From Kitasatospora herbaricolor (lineage in GTDB: Bacteria; Actinomycetota; Actinomycetes; Streptomycetales; Streptomycetaceae), in assembly GCF_030813695.1 (NCBI RefSeq), contig NZ_JAUSVA010000002.1, positions 7,587,501-7,651,500 of the forward strand: a stretch of 64,000 nucleotides of DNA, in the 5' to 3' direction. Both the position numbers and the translations under genes were made by a program. This document shows, piece by piece, positions 46,807-54,631 of this stretch (its first letter is position 1; every line of letters begins with the position of its first letter). The notes beneath the pieces were generated by a model. It was not told the origin of the DNA. It made no database searches and saw only the letters and a program-made list of their open reading frames with translations.

Positions 46807-47565
46807 ATGTCCGGCCACTCTAAGTGGGCTACCACCAAGCACAAGAAGGCCGTGATCGACGCCAAGCGCGGCAAGCTCTTCGCCAAGATGATCAAGAACA
46901 TCGAGGTGGCGGCGCGCACCGGCGGCAGCGACCCGGCGGGCAACCCGACGCTGTACGACGCCATCCAGAAGGCGAAGAAGAGCTCGGTCCCGATCGACAA
47001 CATCAACCGCGCCGTCAAGCGCGGCGACGGTGCCGAGGCCGGCGGGGCCGACTACTCGACCATCATGTACGAGGGCTACGGTCCCAACGGCGTCGCGGTG
47101 CTCATCGAGTGCCTCACCGACAACCGCAACCGAGCCGCCTCCGACGTCCGCGTCGCGATGACCCGCAACGGCGGCAACATGGCCGACCCGGGCTCGGTGT
47201 CGTACATGTTCACCCGCAAGGGCGTCGTCATCGTCCCCAAGGCCGACGGCGTGGACGAGGACAAGGTCTTCGAGGTCGTCCTGGAGGCCGGCGCCGAGGA
47301 GGTCAACGACCTCGGTGACACCTACGAGGTGATCAGCGCGGCCACCGACATGGTCGCGGTCCGCACCGCGCTGGTGGACGCCGGGATCGACTACGACTCG
47401 GCCGACGCCAACTTCGTGCCCAGCGTGCAGGTCGAGCTGGACGCCGACGGCGCCCGCAAGATTTTCAAGCTGATCGACGCGCTGGAGGACAGCGACGACG
47501 TGCAGAACGTCTTCGCCAACTTCGACATCCCGGACGCCGTGGGCGCCGAGCTCGACGCCGAGTAG
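46807..47565 (+). CDS. YebC/PmpR family DNA-binding protein / translation factor
   Basis: A 252-residue YebC-family protein. The N-terminus MSGHSKWATTKHKKAVID is family-typical, as is the segment GPNGVAVLIECLTDNRNRAASDVR (middle of the protein). Members have been described as transcription regulators next to ruvC and, more recently, as factors that help ribosomes through proline-rich stretches; this window encodes several such proteins. The ATG at 46807 has AAAGGAG at 6 bases. It lies before ruvC, the classic order, but a strong hairpin separates them. Confidence 0.95.
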   Translation: MSGHSKWATTKHKKAVIDAKRGKLFAKMIKNIEVAARTGGSDPAGNPTLYDAIQKAKKSSVPIDNINRAVKRGDGAEAGGADYSTIMYEGYGPNGVAVLIECLTDNRNRAASDVRVAMTRNGGNMADPGSVSYMFTRKGVVIVPKADGVDEDKVFEVVLEAGAEEVNDLGDTYEVISAATDMVAVRTALVDAGIDYDSADANFVPSVQVELDADGARKIFKLIDALEDSDDVQNVFANFDIPDAVGAELDAE

Positions 47566-47582
47566 GGCCGAAGGCCCCGCAT

Positions 47583-47621
47583 CACTGCGCCCGGTGGTCC
47601 GTGGGACCACCGGGCGCAGTG
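47583..47621 (+). terminator. Terminator between yebC and ruvC
   Basis: A perfect 18-bp stem (47583-47600 with 47604-47621), loop GTG, 18 bp after the yebC stop. Among the strongest in the window. Confidence 0.75.
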
Positions 47622-47709
47622 CGTCCCGGCCGGCCCCGGGTGTGTTCGGCCGGTTCGTTGTCAGCGGTGCCCGATACCCTTCGGGTGGTCTTGGAGAGGC
47701 GGGCGCGAC

Positions 47710-48291
47710 GTGCGGGTACTGGGAGTGGACCCCGGGCTGACCAGGTGCGGGGTCGGCGTGGTCGACGGCGCGCCGGGCCGCCCGCTGAAGATGGCCGGCG
47801 TCGGGGTGGTGCGCACCCCGGCCGACGCCGAGATCGGGCCCCGGTTGCTGCTCGTCGAGCAGGGCATAGAGGCCTGGCTGGAGGAGTACCGGCCGGACAT
47901 GGTCGCTGTCGAGCGGGTCTTCGCCCAGCACAACGTCCGGACGGTGATGGGCACCGCCCAGGCCAGCGCCGTCGCCATGCTCTGCGCGACCAGGCGCGGC
48001 ATCCCGGTCACCCTGCACACCCCCAGCGAGGTCAAGGCGGCCGTCACCGGCTCCGGCCGCGCCGACAAGGCCCAGGTCACCGCCATGGTCACCCGCCTGC
48101 TGCGGCTGGACGCCCCGCCCAAGCCCGCCGACGCCGCCGACGCCCTGGCGCTCGCCATCTGCCACATCTGGCGCGGCGCCGCCGCCGGCCGGATCGCCGC
48201 CGCGGTGGCCAAGGCCCCGCCCGCGCGGTCCGCCGCCGCCGTCGTCCGGGCCGACGCCCGCCCCGCCGTCCGACAGGAGCACCGCCCGTGA
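47710..48291 (+). CDS. ruvC: Holliday junction resolvase RuvC
   Basis: Cuts Holliday junctions during recombinational repair, guided by RuvAB. The 193-residue product has the RNase H-like fold with all four catalytic acids: Asp7 in LGVDPGLTRCG, Glu in VAVERVFAQHN (near residue 68), and the two Asp in KPADAADALALA (near residue 141). The start is GTG at 47710, with GGAGAGGCGGG upstream. The last ~30 residues are variable and rich in Ala. Its stop overlaps ruvA by 4 bp (GTGA), so expression is coupled. Confidence 0.97.
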   Translation: MRVLGVDPGLTRCGVGVVDGAPGRPLKMAGVGVVRTPADAEIGPRLLLVEQGIEAWLEEYRPDMVAVERVFAQHNVRTVMGTAQASAVAMLCATRRGIPVTLHTPSEVKAAVTGSGRADKAQVTAMVTRLLRLDAPPKPADAADALALAICHIWRGAAAGRIAAAVAKAPPARSAAAVVRADARPAVRQEHRP

Positions 48292-48899
48292 TCGCGTTCG
48301 TCCAGGGCCAGGTCGCGGCCCTCTCCACGGGCACCGCCGTGGTCGAGGTCGGCGGGGTCGGCCTCGCCCTCCAGTGCACCCCCACCACGCTCGCCGCGCT
48401 GCGGCTCGGCGAGCCGGCCCGGCTCTCCACCTCGCTCGTGGTCCGTGAGGACTCCCTCACCCTCTACGGCTTCGCCGACGAGGACGAGCGCGCCACCTTC
48501 GAACTGCTGCAGAACGCCAGCGGCGTCGGCCCCCGGCTGGCCCAGGCCATGCTCGGCGTGCACAGCCCTGACGCGCTGCGCCTGGCGGTGGCCACCGGGG
48601 ACGAGAAGGCGCTGATGGCGGTGCCCGGGATCGGCAAGCGCGGCGCGCAGAAGCTGCTCCTGGAGTACAAGGACAAGCTCGGGGCCCCGCACGGCAGCGT
48701 CCCGGCGCAGAAGCCGCTCGCGGCCGGCCCGGCGCCGTGGAGCGAGCAGCTGCAGGCCGCCCTGGTCGGCCTCGGCTACGCTCCGCGGGAGGCCGAGGAC
48801 GCGGTGGCGGCCGTCACCCCGGAGGCCGAGGCGCAGTCCTCGCCGGACATCGGCGCCCTGCTCAAGGCCGCGCTGCGGACCTTGAACCGGACCAGGTGA
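48288..48899 (+). CDS. ruvA: Holliday junction DNA helicase subunit RuvA
   Basis: Binds the four-way junction and loads RuvB. The 203-residue product starts with the OB-fold domain (IAFVQGQVAALSTGTAVVEVGG), followed by two helix-hairpin-helix motifs (LLQNASGVGPRLAQAML and LMAVPGIGKRGAQKLLLE) and a C-terminal RuvB-contact domain (LQAALVGLGYAPREAEDAV). The GTG at 48288 overlaps ruvC; AGGAG lies 9 bases upstream. A 185-bp gap with short tandem repeats separates it from ruvB. Confidence 0.96.
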   Translation: MIAFVQGQVAALSTGTAVVEVGGVGLALQCTPTTLAALRLGEPARLSTSLVVREDSLTLYGFADEDERATFELLQNASGVGPRLAQAMLGVHSPDALRLAVATGDEKALMAVPGIGKRGAQKLLLEYKDKLGAPHGSVPAQKPLAAGPAPWSEQLQAALVGLGYAPREAEDAVAAVTPEAEAQSSPDIGALLKAALRTLNRTR

Positions 48900-48979
48900 A
48901 CCCGTCCGCCGACCGTTCCCGGGCCGCCGGCCCGGTCGACGTGTCGACCTTTCCGGTCGGGCCGCCCGACCGGTGACCT

Positions 48980-49070
48980 GACCGCCCGACCGCCCGACCG
49001 CAGGCCGAGCACCGCCCGACCGCCCGACCCGCTGATCCACCGACCCGCTGATCCGCCGACCCGCCGAGAC
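48980..49070 (+). repeat. Short tandem repeats between ruvA and ruvB
   Basis: CGCCCGAC occurs in two tandem pairs (48983-48998 and 49013-49028), and CCGACCCGCTGATCC-like units repeat twice after that (49024-49055), with a third degenerate copy. The whole spacer is built from CCGACC-type units. Confidence 0.7.
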
Positions 49071-49084
49071 TGGAGCCCGCCCCG

Positions 49085-50197
49085 ATGACCCCGTACGACT
49101 CCGAACCGGCGGACCGGCTGGTGACCGCCGCCGCCGCCGACGGCGAGGACCAGGCGGTCGAGGCGGCGCTGCGCCCCAAGCTGCTGGACGAGTTCATCGG
49201 GCAGGAGCGGGTCCGCGAGCAGCTCTCGCTGGTCCTGCAGGCCGCCCGCCAGCGCGGCGCCGCACCGGACCACGTCCTGCTCAGCGGCCCGCCCGGGCTG
49301 GGCAAGACCACCCTGTCGATGATCATCGCGGCCGAGCTGAACGCCCCGATCCGGATCACCTCGGGCCCGGCCATCCAGCACGCCGGCGACCTCGCGGCCA
49401 TCCTGTCCTCGCTCACCGAGGGCGAGGTGCTCTTCCTCGACGAGATCCACCGGATGTCCCGGCCGGCCGAGGAGATGCTCTACATGGCGATGGAGGACTA
49501 CCGGGTCGACGTGATCGTCGGCAAGGGCCCGGGCGCCACCGCCATCCCGCTGGAACTGCCGCCCTTCACCCTGGTCGGCGCCACCACCAGGGCCGGGCTG
49601 CTGCCGCCCCCGCTGCGCGACCGCTTCGGCTTCACCGGCCACATGGAGTTCTACGCCCCCGCCGAGCTGGAGCGGGTGGTGCACCGCTCGGCCGCGCTGC
49701 TGGACGTGGAGATCGACCCGGCCGGCGCCGCCGAGATCGCCGGCCGCTCCCGGGGCACGCCCCGGATCGCCAACCGGCTGCTGCGCCGGGTCCGGGACTA
49801 CGCCCAGGTCAAGCACGACGGCGTGGTCGACCGGGCGATCGCCGCGCAGGCCCTGCAGGTCTACGAGGTGGACGCCCGTGGGCTGGACCGGCTGGACCGC
49901 GCGGTGCTGGGCGCCCTGCTCCGGCTGTTCGGCGGCGGACCGGTCGGTTTGTCGACACTCGCGGTCGCGGTGGGTGAGGAGGCCGAGACGGTCGAGGAGG
50001 TCGCCGAGCCGTTCCTGGTCCGCGAGGGACTGCTGGCCCGCACCCCTCGCGGCCGGATCGCCACCCCCGCGGCCTGGCAGCACCTCGGGCTCACCCCACC
50101 GGTCCAGACCGGTCCTTCCCGGGCGGCGTCCGGCCAGGGCCCGCGCGGGCCGGTGCCCGCGCAGTCCGACCTGTTCGGGGCCGTGGAGGAAGCCTGA
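49085..50197 (+). CDS. ruvB: Holliday junction DNA helicase RuvB
   Basis: AAA+ motor of branch migration. The 370-residue product has Walker A GPPGLGKTT (near residues 76-84), Walker B FLDEIHR (near residue 119), sensor 1 GATTRAGLL, the arginine finger region LRDRFGFTGHMEFY and the C-terminal winged helix. The last ~30 residues (after ATPAAWQHLGLTPP) are a variable tail. The ATG at 49085 has GGAG about 9 bases upstream. It is probably co-transcribed with ruvCA despite the repeat spacer. Confidence 0.97.
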   Translation: MTPYDSEPADRLVTAAAADGEDQAVEAALRPKLLDEFIGQERVREQLSLVLQAARQRGAAPDHVLLSGPPGLGKTTLSMIIAAELNAPIRITSGPAIQHAGDLAAILSSLTEGEVLFLDEIHRMSRPAEEMLYMAMEDYRVDVIVGKGPGATAIPLELPPFTLVGATTRAGLLPPPLRDRFGFTGHMEFYAPAELERVVHRSAALLDVEIDPAGAAEIAGRSRGTPRIANRLLRRVRDYAQVKHDGVVDRAIAAQALQVYEVDARGLDRLDRAVLGALLRLFGGGPVGLSTLAVAVGEEAETVEEVAEPFLVREGLLARTPRGRIATPAAWQHLGLTPPVQTGPSRAASGQGPRGPVPAQSDLFGAVEEA

Positions 50198-50364
50198 GGA
50201 ATCTGTGCATGCGGAGGGTCGCCACTTTCGGCGGCAGGATGCGATGCTTGGCGTTGTCCGATCAGTTCGGGTCGCCTAGACTCCGCCGGACCGCCCCTCT
50301 CACCTGACGGGCCGACCATCACCACAGGCCGCCGGGCGGCGGCCCGTAAAGGACCCTGGCTGCA

Positions 50365-50784
50365 GTGAACCTCATCATCCTTCTCCTCCCGATTATCGCG
50401 ATCGTCCTGATGTTCCGGTCGCAGAAGAAGCGCCAGCAGCAGCAGCAGTCGATGCAGACCTCGCTGGAGCCGGGAGCCGGAGTGCGCACCATCGGCGGCC
50501 TGTACGCCCAGGTGAAGGCGGTCAACGACGAGACCGTCGAGCTGGAGATCGCGCCCGGCGTGGTCAGCCACTTCACCAAGGGCGCGATCGCCGCGGTGCT
50601 GGACCCGCAGGAGTACGACGCGATCATCAACGGCCGCCCGCTCGAGGACGAGCTCGCCGAGCTGGCCGAGTCCGTCGAGGCGGACGAGGCCGGGTCGGCC
50701 GAGGAGGGCGACAAGCCGCTCTCGCTCTCGAAGGACGGCGCGGACAAGGGCGACGCCGACGGCGGGGCTCCCGCGAGCAAGTAG
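50365..50784 (+). CDS. yajC: Preprotein translocase subunit YajC
   Basis: Small accessory subunit of the Sec holotranslocon. 139 residues: one N-terminal membrane helix (NLIILLLPIIAIVLMFRSQKKRQQQQQ), then the conserved YajC block with LEPGAGVRTIGGLYAQVKAV, and an acidic C-terminal tail (ELAESVEADEAGSAEEGDK). The GTG at 50365 is used. It precedes secD and secF in the usual order; the spacing to secD is 147 bp. Confidence 0.95.
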   Translation: MNLIILLLPIIAIVLMFRSQKKRQQQQQSMQTSLEPGAGVRTIGGLYAQVKAVNDETVELEIAPGVVSHFTKGAIAAVLDPQEYDAIINGRPLEDELAELAESVEADEAGSAEEGDKPLSLSKDGADKGDADGGAPASK

Positions 50785-50931
50785 TACGGTCGGGCTCATC
50801 CGGCCGCCGCGGCACTCCGCCGCGCGCCCACAGGACCTCAGGGCCTTCGCTCGTCACGTCTTCCCCCCGTCCCGCCCCACGCCGGACGGGGGCCCGGCGG
50901 GCGCTGGCATGGACAGGGAGAAACGAGCAAG

Positions 50932-52758
50932 GTGGCAACACCCAAGTCGCGTCCGCGCGACGGTTACCCGGGACGGGCCCTGGCCCTCATCCTGGTGGTC
51001 ACCGTCGGACTGGTCGCCCTCATGTTCGGGACGGGCAACACCAAGCCCCGCCTCGGGATCGACCTCGCCGGCGGCACCAGCATCACGCTGACCGCCGAGT
51101 CGGACGACCCCAAGGCGATCAACAAGTCCAACATGAACATCGCTGTCGCGATCATCCAGAAGCGTGTCAACGCGATGGGTGTCTCCGAGGCCGAGGTGCA
51201 GACCGAGGGCGACAAGAACATTGTCGTCAACATCCCCAAGGGTGGGGACAAGGAGTCTGCGGCCGACCAGGTCGGCACGACTGCGAAGCTCTTCTTCCGC
51301 CCGGTCCTGGCCTACGCCCCCAGCGGCGTGCAGGCCCAGGCGCCGACCGCGAGCCCGAGCGCCTCGGCCTCCGGCAGCGCGGCCCCGGCGCCCACCGCGA
51401 GCGCGACGGCCACCGGCGGCTCCACCGCCGCCCCGACGCCCTCCGCGAGCGGCACCAAGGCCGGCCGCGCCCTCGGTGAGGCCCTGACCGCCGACGCCGC
51501 GTCGCCGTCCCCGACGGCCACCGCGCCGGCCGCCTCCCCGGCCGCGAGCGCCCCGGCCGCGAGCGCCCCGGCCGCGGCGCCCAGCGCCGCCGCCACCGCG
51601 CCGTCCGCCGCCGACCTCTCCGCCGCGCTGACCCAGGGCACCGTCCCGGCCGACCTGCAGGCGCAGTTCGCGGCCCTGGACTGCTCGGTCGACGCGCAGC
51701 GCAAGGACTACCAGACGGCCGACCTCACCAAGCCGACGGTCGCCTGCAGCTCCGACAAGGAGCAGGGCTACTACAACAAGTTCGCCCTCGGCCCCGTCCA
51801 GGTGAACGGCTCGGACATCTCCAAGGCCCAGGCCACCATCGACACCCAGAACGCCGCCGGCTGGCAGGTCCAGCTGCAGTTCAACGACAACGGGTCGAAG
51901 GCCTTCGCGACCACCACCGGCCAGCTCGCCACCCAGGCCCCGCCGGCCAACCAGTTCGCGGTCGTCCTGGACGGCGGCGTGGTCTCCCACCCGCAGGTCC
52001 GCGAGTCGATCCCGGGCGGCTCCGCCGTCATCTCCGGCAGCTTCACCCAGGACGAGGCCCAGGGCCTCGCCAACGTCCTGAACTTCGGCGCCCTGCCGCT
52101 CAGCTTCGCGCAGAGCGACGTGGTCACCGTCTCGCCGCAGCTCGGCGGGGACCAGCTGAAGGCGGGCCTGATCGCCGGCCTGATCGGCATGATCCTGGTG
52201 ATCCTCTACTCGCTGGTCTACTACCGCGGCCTCGGCCTGGTCTCGATCGCCGGTCTGCTGGTCTCGGCCGCGCTGACCTACTCGATCATGAGCCTGCTGG
52301 GCGCCGGGATCGGCTTCGCGCTGAACCTCCCGGCGGTCTGCGGAGCGATCGTCGCGATCGGCATCACCGCGGACTCCTTCATCGTGTACTTCGAGCGCAT
52401 CCGCGACGAGGTCCGCGAGGGCGCGCCGCTGCGCCCGGCCGTCCAGCGGGCCTGGCCGCGGGCCCGGCGCACCATCCTGGTGTCCGACTTCGTCTCCTTC
52501 CTCTGCGCCGCGGTGCTCTACCTGGTCTCGGTCGGCAAGGTGCAGGGCTTCGCCTTCACCCTCGGCCTGACCACCGCCCTCGACGTCGTGGTGATCTTCC
52601 TCTTCACCAAGCCGCTGATCACGCTGCTCGCCCGGAAGAAGTTCTTCTCGGACGGCCACCCGTGGTCCGGCCTGGACCCGAAGCGCCTGGGCGCCCGCCC
52701 GCCGATCCGCGGCACCCGTCGCCGGAACTCCGCTCCCGCCGCCACGAAGGAGGCCTGA
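50932..52758 (+). CDS. secD: Protein translocase subunit SecD with low-complexity insert
   Basis: Membrane subunit that uses the proton gradient to help release exported proteins. The 608-residue product has an N-terminal helix and DLAGGTSITL (P1 domain). It ends with the six-helix RND-type bundle (LIAGLIGMILVILYSLVYY, ICSADSFIVYFERIRDE-type segment seen as ITADSFIVYFERIRDE). Residues ~137-230 are an Ala/Ser/Pro/Thr-rich insert in the exported domain, without a recognisable fold; SecD normally lacks anything this long here. The GTG at 50932 is used. It is 4 bp upstream of secF. Confidence 0.95.
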   Translation: MATPKSRPRDGYPGRALALILVVTVGLVALMFGTGNTKPRLGIDLAGGTSITLTAESDDPKAINKSNMNIAVAIIQKRVNAMGVSEAEVQTEGDKNIVVNIPKGGDKESAADQVGTTAKLFFRPVLAYAPSGVQAQAPTASPSASASGSAAPAPTASATATGGSTAAPTPSASGTKAGRALGEALTADAASPSPTATAPAASPAASAPAASAPAAAPSAAATAPSAADLSAALTQGTVPADLQAQFAALDCSVDAQRKDYQTADLTKPTVACSSDKEQGYYNKFALGPVQVNGSDISKAQATIDTQNAAGWQVQLQFNDNGSKAFATTTGQLATQAPPANQFAVVLDGGVVSHPQVRESIPGGSAVISGSFTQDEAQGLANVLNFGALPLSFAQSDVVTVSPQLGGDQLKAGLIAGLIGMILVILYSLVYYRGLGLVSIAGLLVSAALTYSIMSLLGAGIGFALNLPAVCGAIVAIGITADSFIVYFERIRDEVREGAPLRPAVQRAWPRARRTILVSDFVSFLCAAVLYLVSVGKVQGFAFTLGLTTALDVVVIFLFTKPLITLLARKKFFSDGHPWSGLDPKRLGARPPIRGTRRRNSAPAATKEA

Positions 52759-52762
52759 CGCA

Positions 52763-53875
52763 ATGTCACGCTTCTCCAATCTGGGCCACCGGCTCTACCA
52801 GGGCGAGGTCAGCTTCGACTTCGTCGGGCGCCGCAAGCTCTGGTACAGCATCTCCGGCGTCATCGTGCTGGTCGCGGCCATCGGTCTGGCCATGGGCCTG
52901 CACCTGGGCATCGAGTTCAAGGGCGGCTCGGTCTACACCGTCCAGAAGTCCGGCCTGACCGTCTCCCAGGCGCAGACCGCCGTCAACGACGTGACCCACG
53001 GCACCACCGCACTGGTGCAGTCCACGGACAACGGCAAGGTCCGGATCCAGATCAGCTCCGAGGTCGAGCAGTCCCCGGACAGCATCCGCAGCGGTCTCGC
53101 CAAGGAGCTGAGCGTTCCGGTCGCCGAGATCGACAGCCAGGTGATCGGCCCCAGCTGGGGTGAGCAGATCTCCCACAAGGCGCTGCTCGGCCTGGTCATC
53201 TTCATGGTCCTGGTGACGGTCTACATGGCCATCGCCTTCGAGTGGCGGATGGCGGTGGCCGCCCTGGTCGCCCTCATCCACGACCTCCTGATCACCATCG
53301 GCGTCTACGCCCTGGTGGGCTTCGAGGTCACCCCCGGTACGGTGATCGGCTTCCTGACCATCCTCGGTTACTCGCTCTACGACACGGTCGTCGTCTTCGA
53401 CACCGTGAAGGAGAACACCAAGGGGCTCACCAAGCAGAGCAAGCTCACCTACAGCGAGGCGGCCAACGCGGGCCTCAACCAGACCCTGGTGCGGTCCATC
53501 AACACCACCGTGGTCGCCCTGCTGCCGGTCGCCGCGCTGCTCTTCATCGGCGGCGGCCTGCTGGGCGCCGGCACCCTGAACGACATCTCGCTCGCGCTCT
53601 TCATCGGCCTCGCCGCCGGTGCCTACTCCTCGATCTGCGTCGCCACCCCGCTGCTCGCGCAGCTCAAGGAGGAGCAGCCCGAGATGAAGGCGCTGGCCAA
53701 GCGGGTCGCGCAGCGGCGCGCCTCGGAGGCCAAGGCCGCCGCCGAGGCGGCCGGCGAGGGCACCCCCGAGGGCGAGGAGTTCGCCGACGAGGACCTGCCG
53801 GCCGGTATGGTCGGTCAGCGTGGCCAGGCACCCGGGCGCTCCCGCGCCAAGGGCCGCCCGACCGGCAAGCGCTGA
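52763..53875 (+). CDS. secF: Protein translocase subunit SecF
   Basis: Partner of SecD in the Sec system. The 370-residue product has the SecF N-terminal segment (FVGRRKLWYSISGVIVLVAA), the SecF P1 entry IEFKGGSVYTV, and the helix bundle with VYMAIAFEWRMAVAALVALIHD and GYSLYDTVVVFDTVKENT. The C-terminal tail is basic/acidic and variable. The ATG at 52763 has GAAGGAGG upstream, inside the end of secD. The gene order yajC-secD-secF is conserved. Confidence 0.97.
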   Translation: MSRFSNLGHRLYQGEVSFDFVGRRKLWYSISGVIVLVAAIGLAMGLHLGIEFKGGSVYTVQKSGLTVSQAQTAVNDVTHGTTALVQSTDNGKVRIQISSEVEQSPDSIRSGLAKELSVPVAEIDSQVIGPSWGEQISHKALLGLVIFMVLVTVYMAIAFEWRMAVAALVALIHDLLITIGVYALVGFEVTPGTVIGFLTILGYSLYDTVVVFDTVKENTKGLTKQSKLTYSEAANAGLNQTLVRSINTTVVALLPVAALLFIGGGLLGAGTLNDISLALFIGLAAGAYSSICVATPLLAQLKEEQPEMKALAKRVAQRRASEAKAAAEAAGEGTPEGEEFADEDLPAGMVGQRGQAPGRSRAKGRPTGKR

Positions 53876-53900
53876 CCCCTCCCCGTCGTAAGGACTGCTC

Positions 53901-54452
53901 GTGACCTCCCCCGCCACCGACCTCGCCGGCCTGCTGAGCAGCAGGATCCGCGATGTTCCGGACTACCCGAAGCCCGGCGTGCTGTTCAAGGACATCGCGC
54001 CGCTGCTCGCCGACGCCGAGGCCTTCGCGGCCCTCACCCGGGCGCTGGCGGAGCGGGCCACGGCGCTCGGGGCGACCAAGGTGGTGGGCCTGGAGGCGCG
54101 CGGCTTCGTGCTGGCGGCCCCGGCGGCCTTCGCGGCCGGGCTCGGCTTCGTGCCGATCCGCAAGAAGGGCAAGCTGCCCGGCGAGGTGCACGCGCAGTCC
54201 TACGACCTGGAGTACGGCTCGGCGACGCTGGAGGTCCAGTGCGACGCCTTCACCCCGGGTGAGCGGGTGCTGGTGGTCGACGACGTACTGGCGACCGGTG
54301 GCACCATCGGGGCCTCGCTGGACCTCGTCCGGCGGGCCGGTGCCGAGCTCGCCGGTGTGGTCGTCCTGATGGAGCTGGGCTTCCTGGACGGCCGGGAGCG
54401 CCTGGCGGCGCACCTCGACGGCGCTCCGCTGGAGACGCTGGTCGTGGTCTGA
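53901..54452 (+). CDS. apt: Adenine phosphoribosyltransferase
   Basis: Salvages adenine to AMP using PRPP. The 183-residue product has the PRPP-binding motif VLVVDDVLATGGTI (near residues 122-135) and the adenine-side segment VGLEARGFVLAAPAAFA (near residue 62), at normal length. The GTG at 53901 has AAGGAC at about 8 bases. It is 25 bp after secF and 179 bp before rel, the usual actinobacterial position. Confidence 0.96.
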   Translation: MTSPATDLAGLLSSRIRDVPDYPKPGVLFKDIAPLLADAEAFAALTRALAERATALGATKVVGLEARGFVLAAPAAFAAGLGFVPIRKKGKLPGEVHAQSYDLEYGSATLEVQCDAFTPGERVLVVDDVLATGGTIGASLDLVRRAGAELAGVVVLMELGFLDGRERLAAHLDGAPLETLVVV

Positions 54453-54472
54453 GAGTCACCTGCGTCAGCAGT

Positions 54473-54508
54473 CGAGGGCGGTGGTCGCGGTCGCGGCCAC
54501 CGCCCTCG
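54473..54508 (+). terminator. Terminator after apt
   Basis: A perfect 12-bp stem (54473-54484 with 54497-54508), 20 bp after the stop codon. Confidence 0.65.
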
Positions 54509-54567
54509 GCGCGTGCCGGGGCCGACACGTGCGGGGGCGCGGCGGAACACCGGCCCGCCAGGCTCGG

Positions 54568-54573
54568 TACCAT
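54568..54573 (+). promoter_or_regulatory. -10-like TACCAT upstream of rel
   Basis: TACCAT lies 59 bp before the rel TTG start. It covers an ATG that is in frame with rel; I read the hexamer as promoter and not as a start codon. Confidence 0.35.
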
Positions 54574-54631
54574 GAAGATTCACCCTTGCCGCTCGTGCGA
54601 GGGGTCGGCCCCCGCGCCCCGAGGAGTGTCC

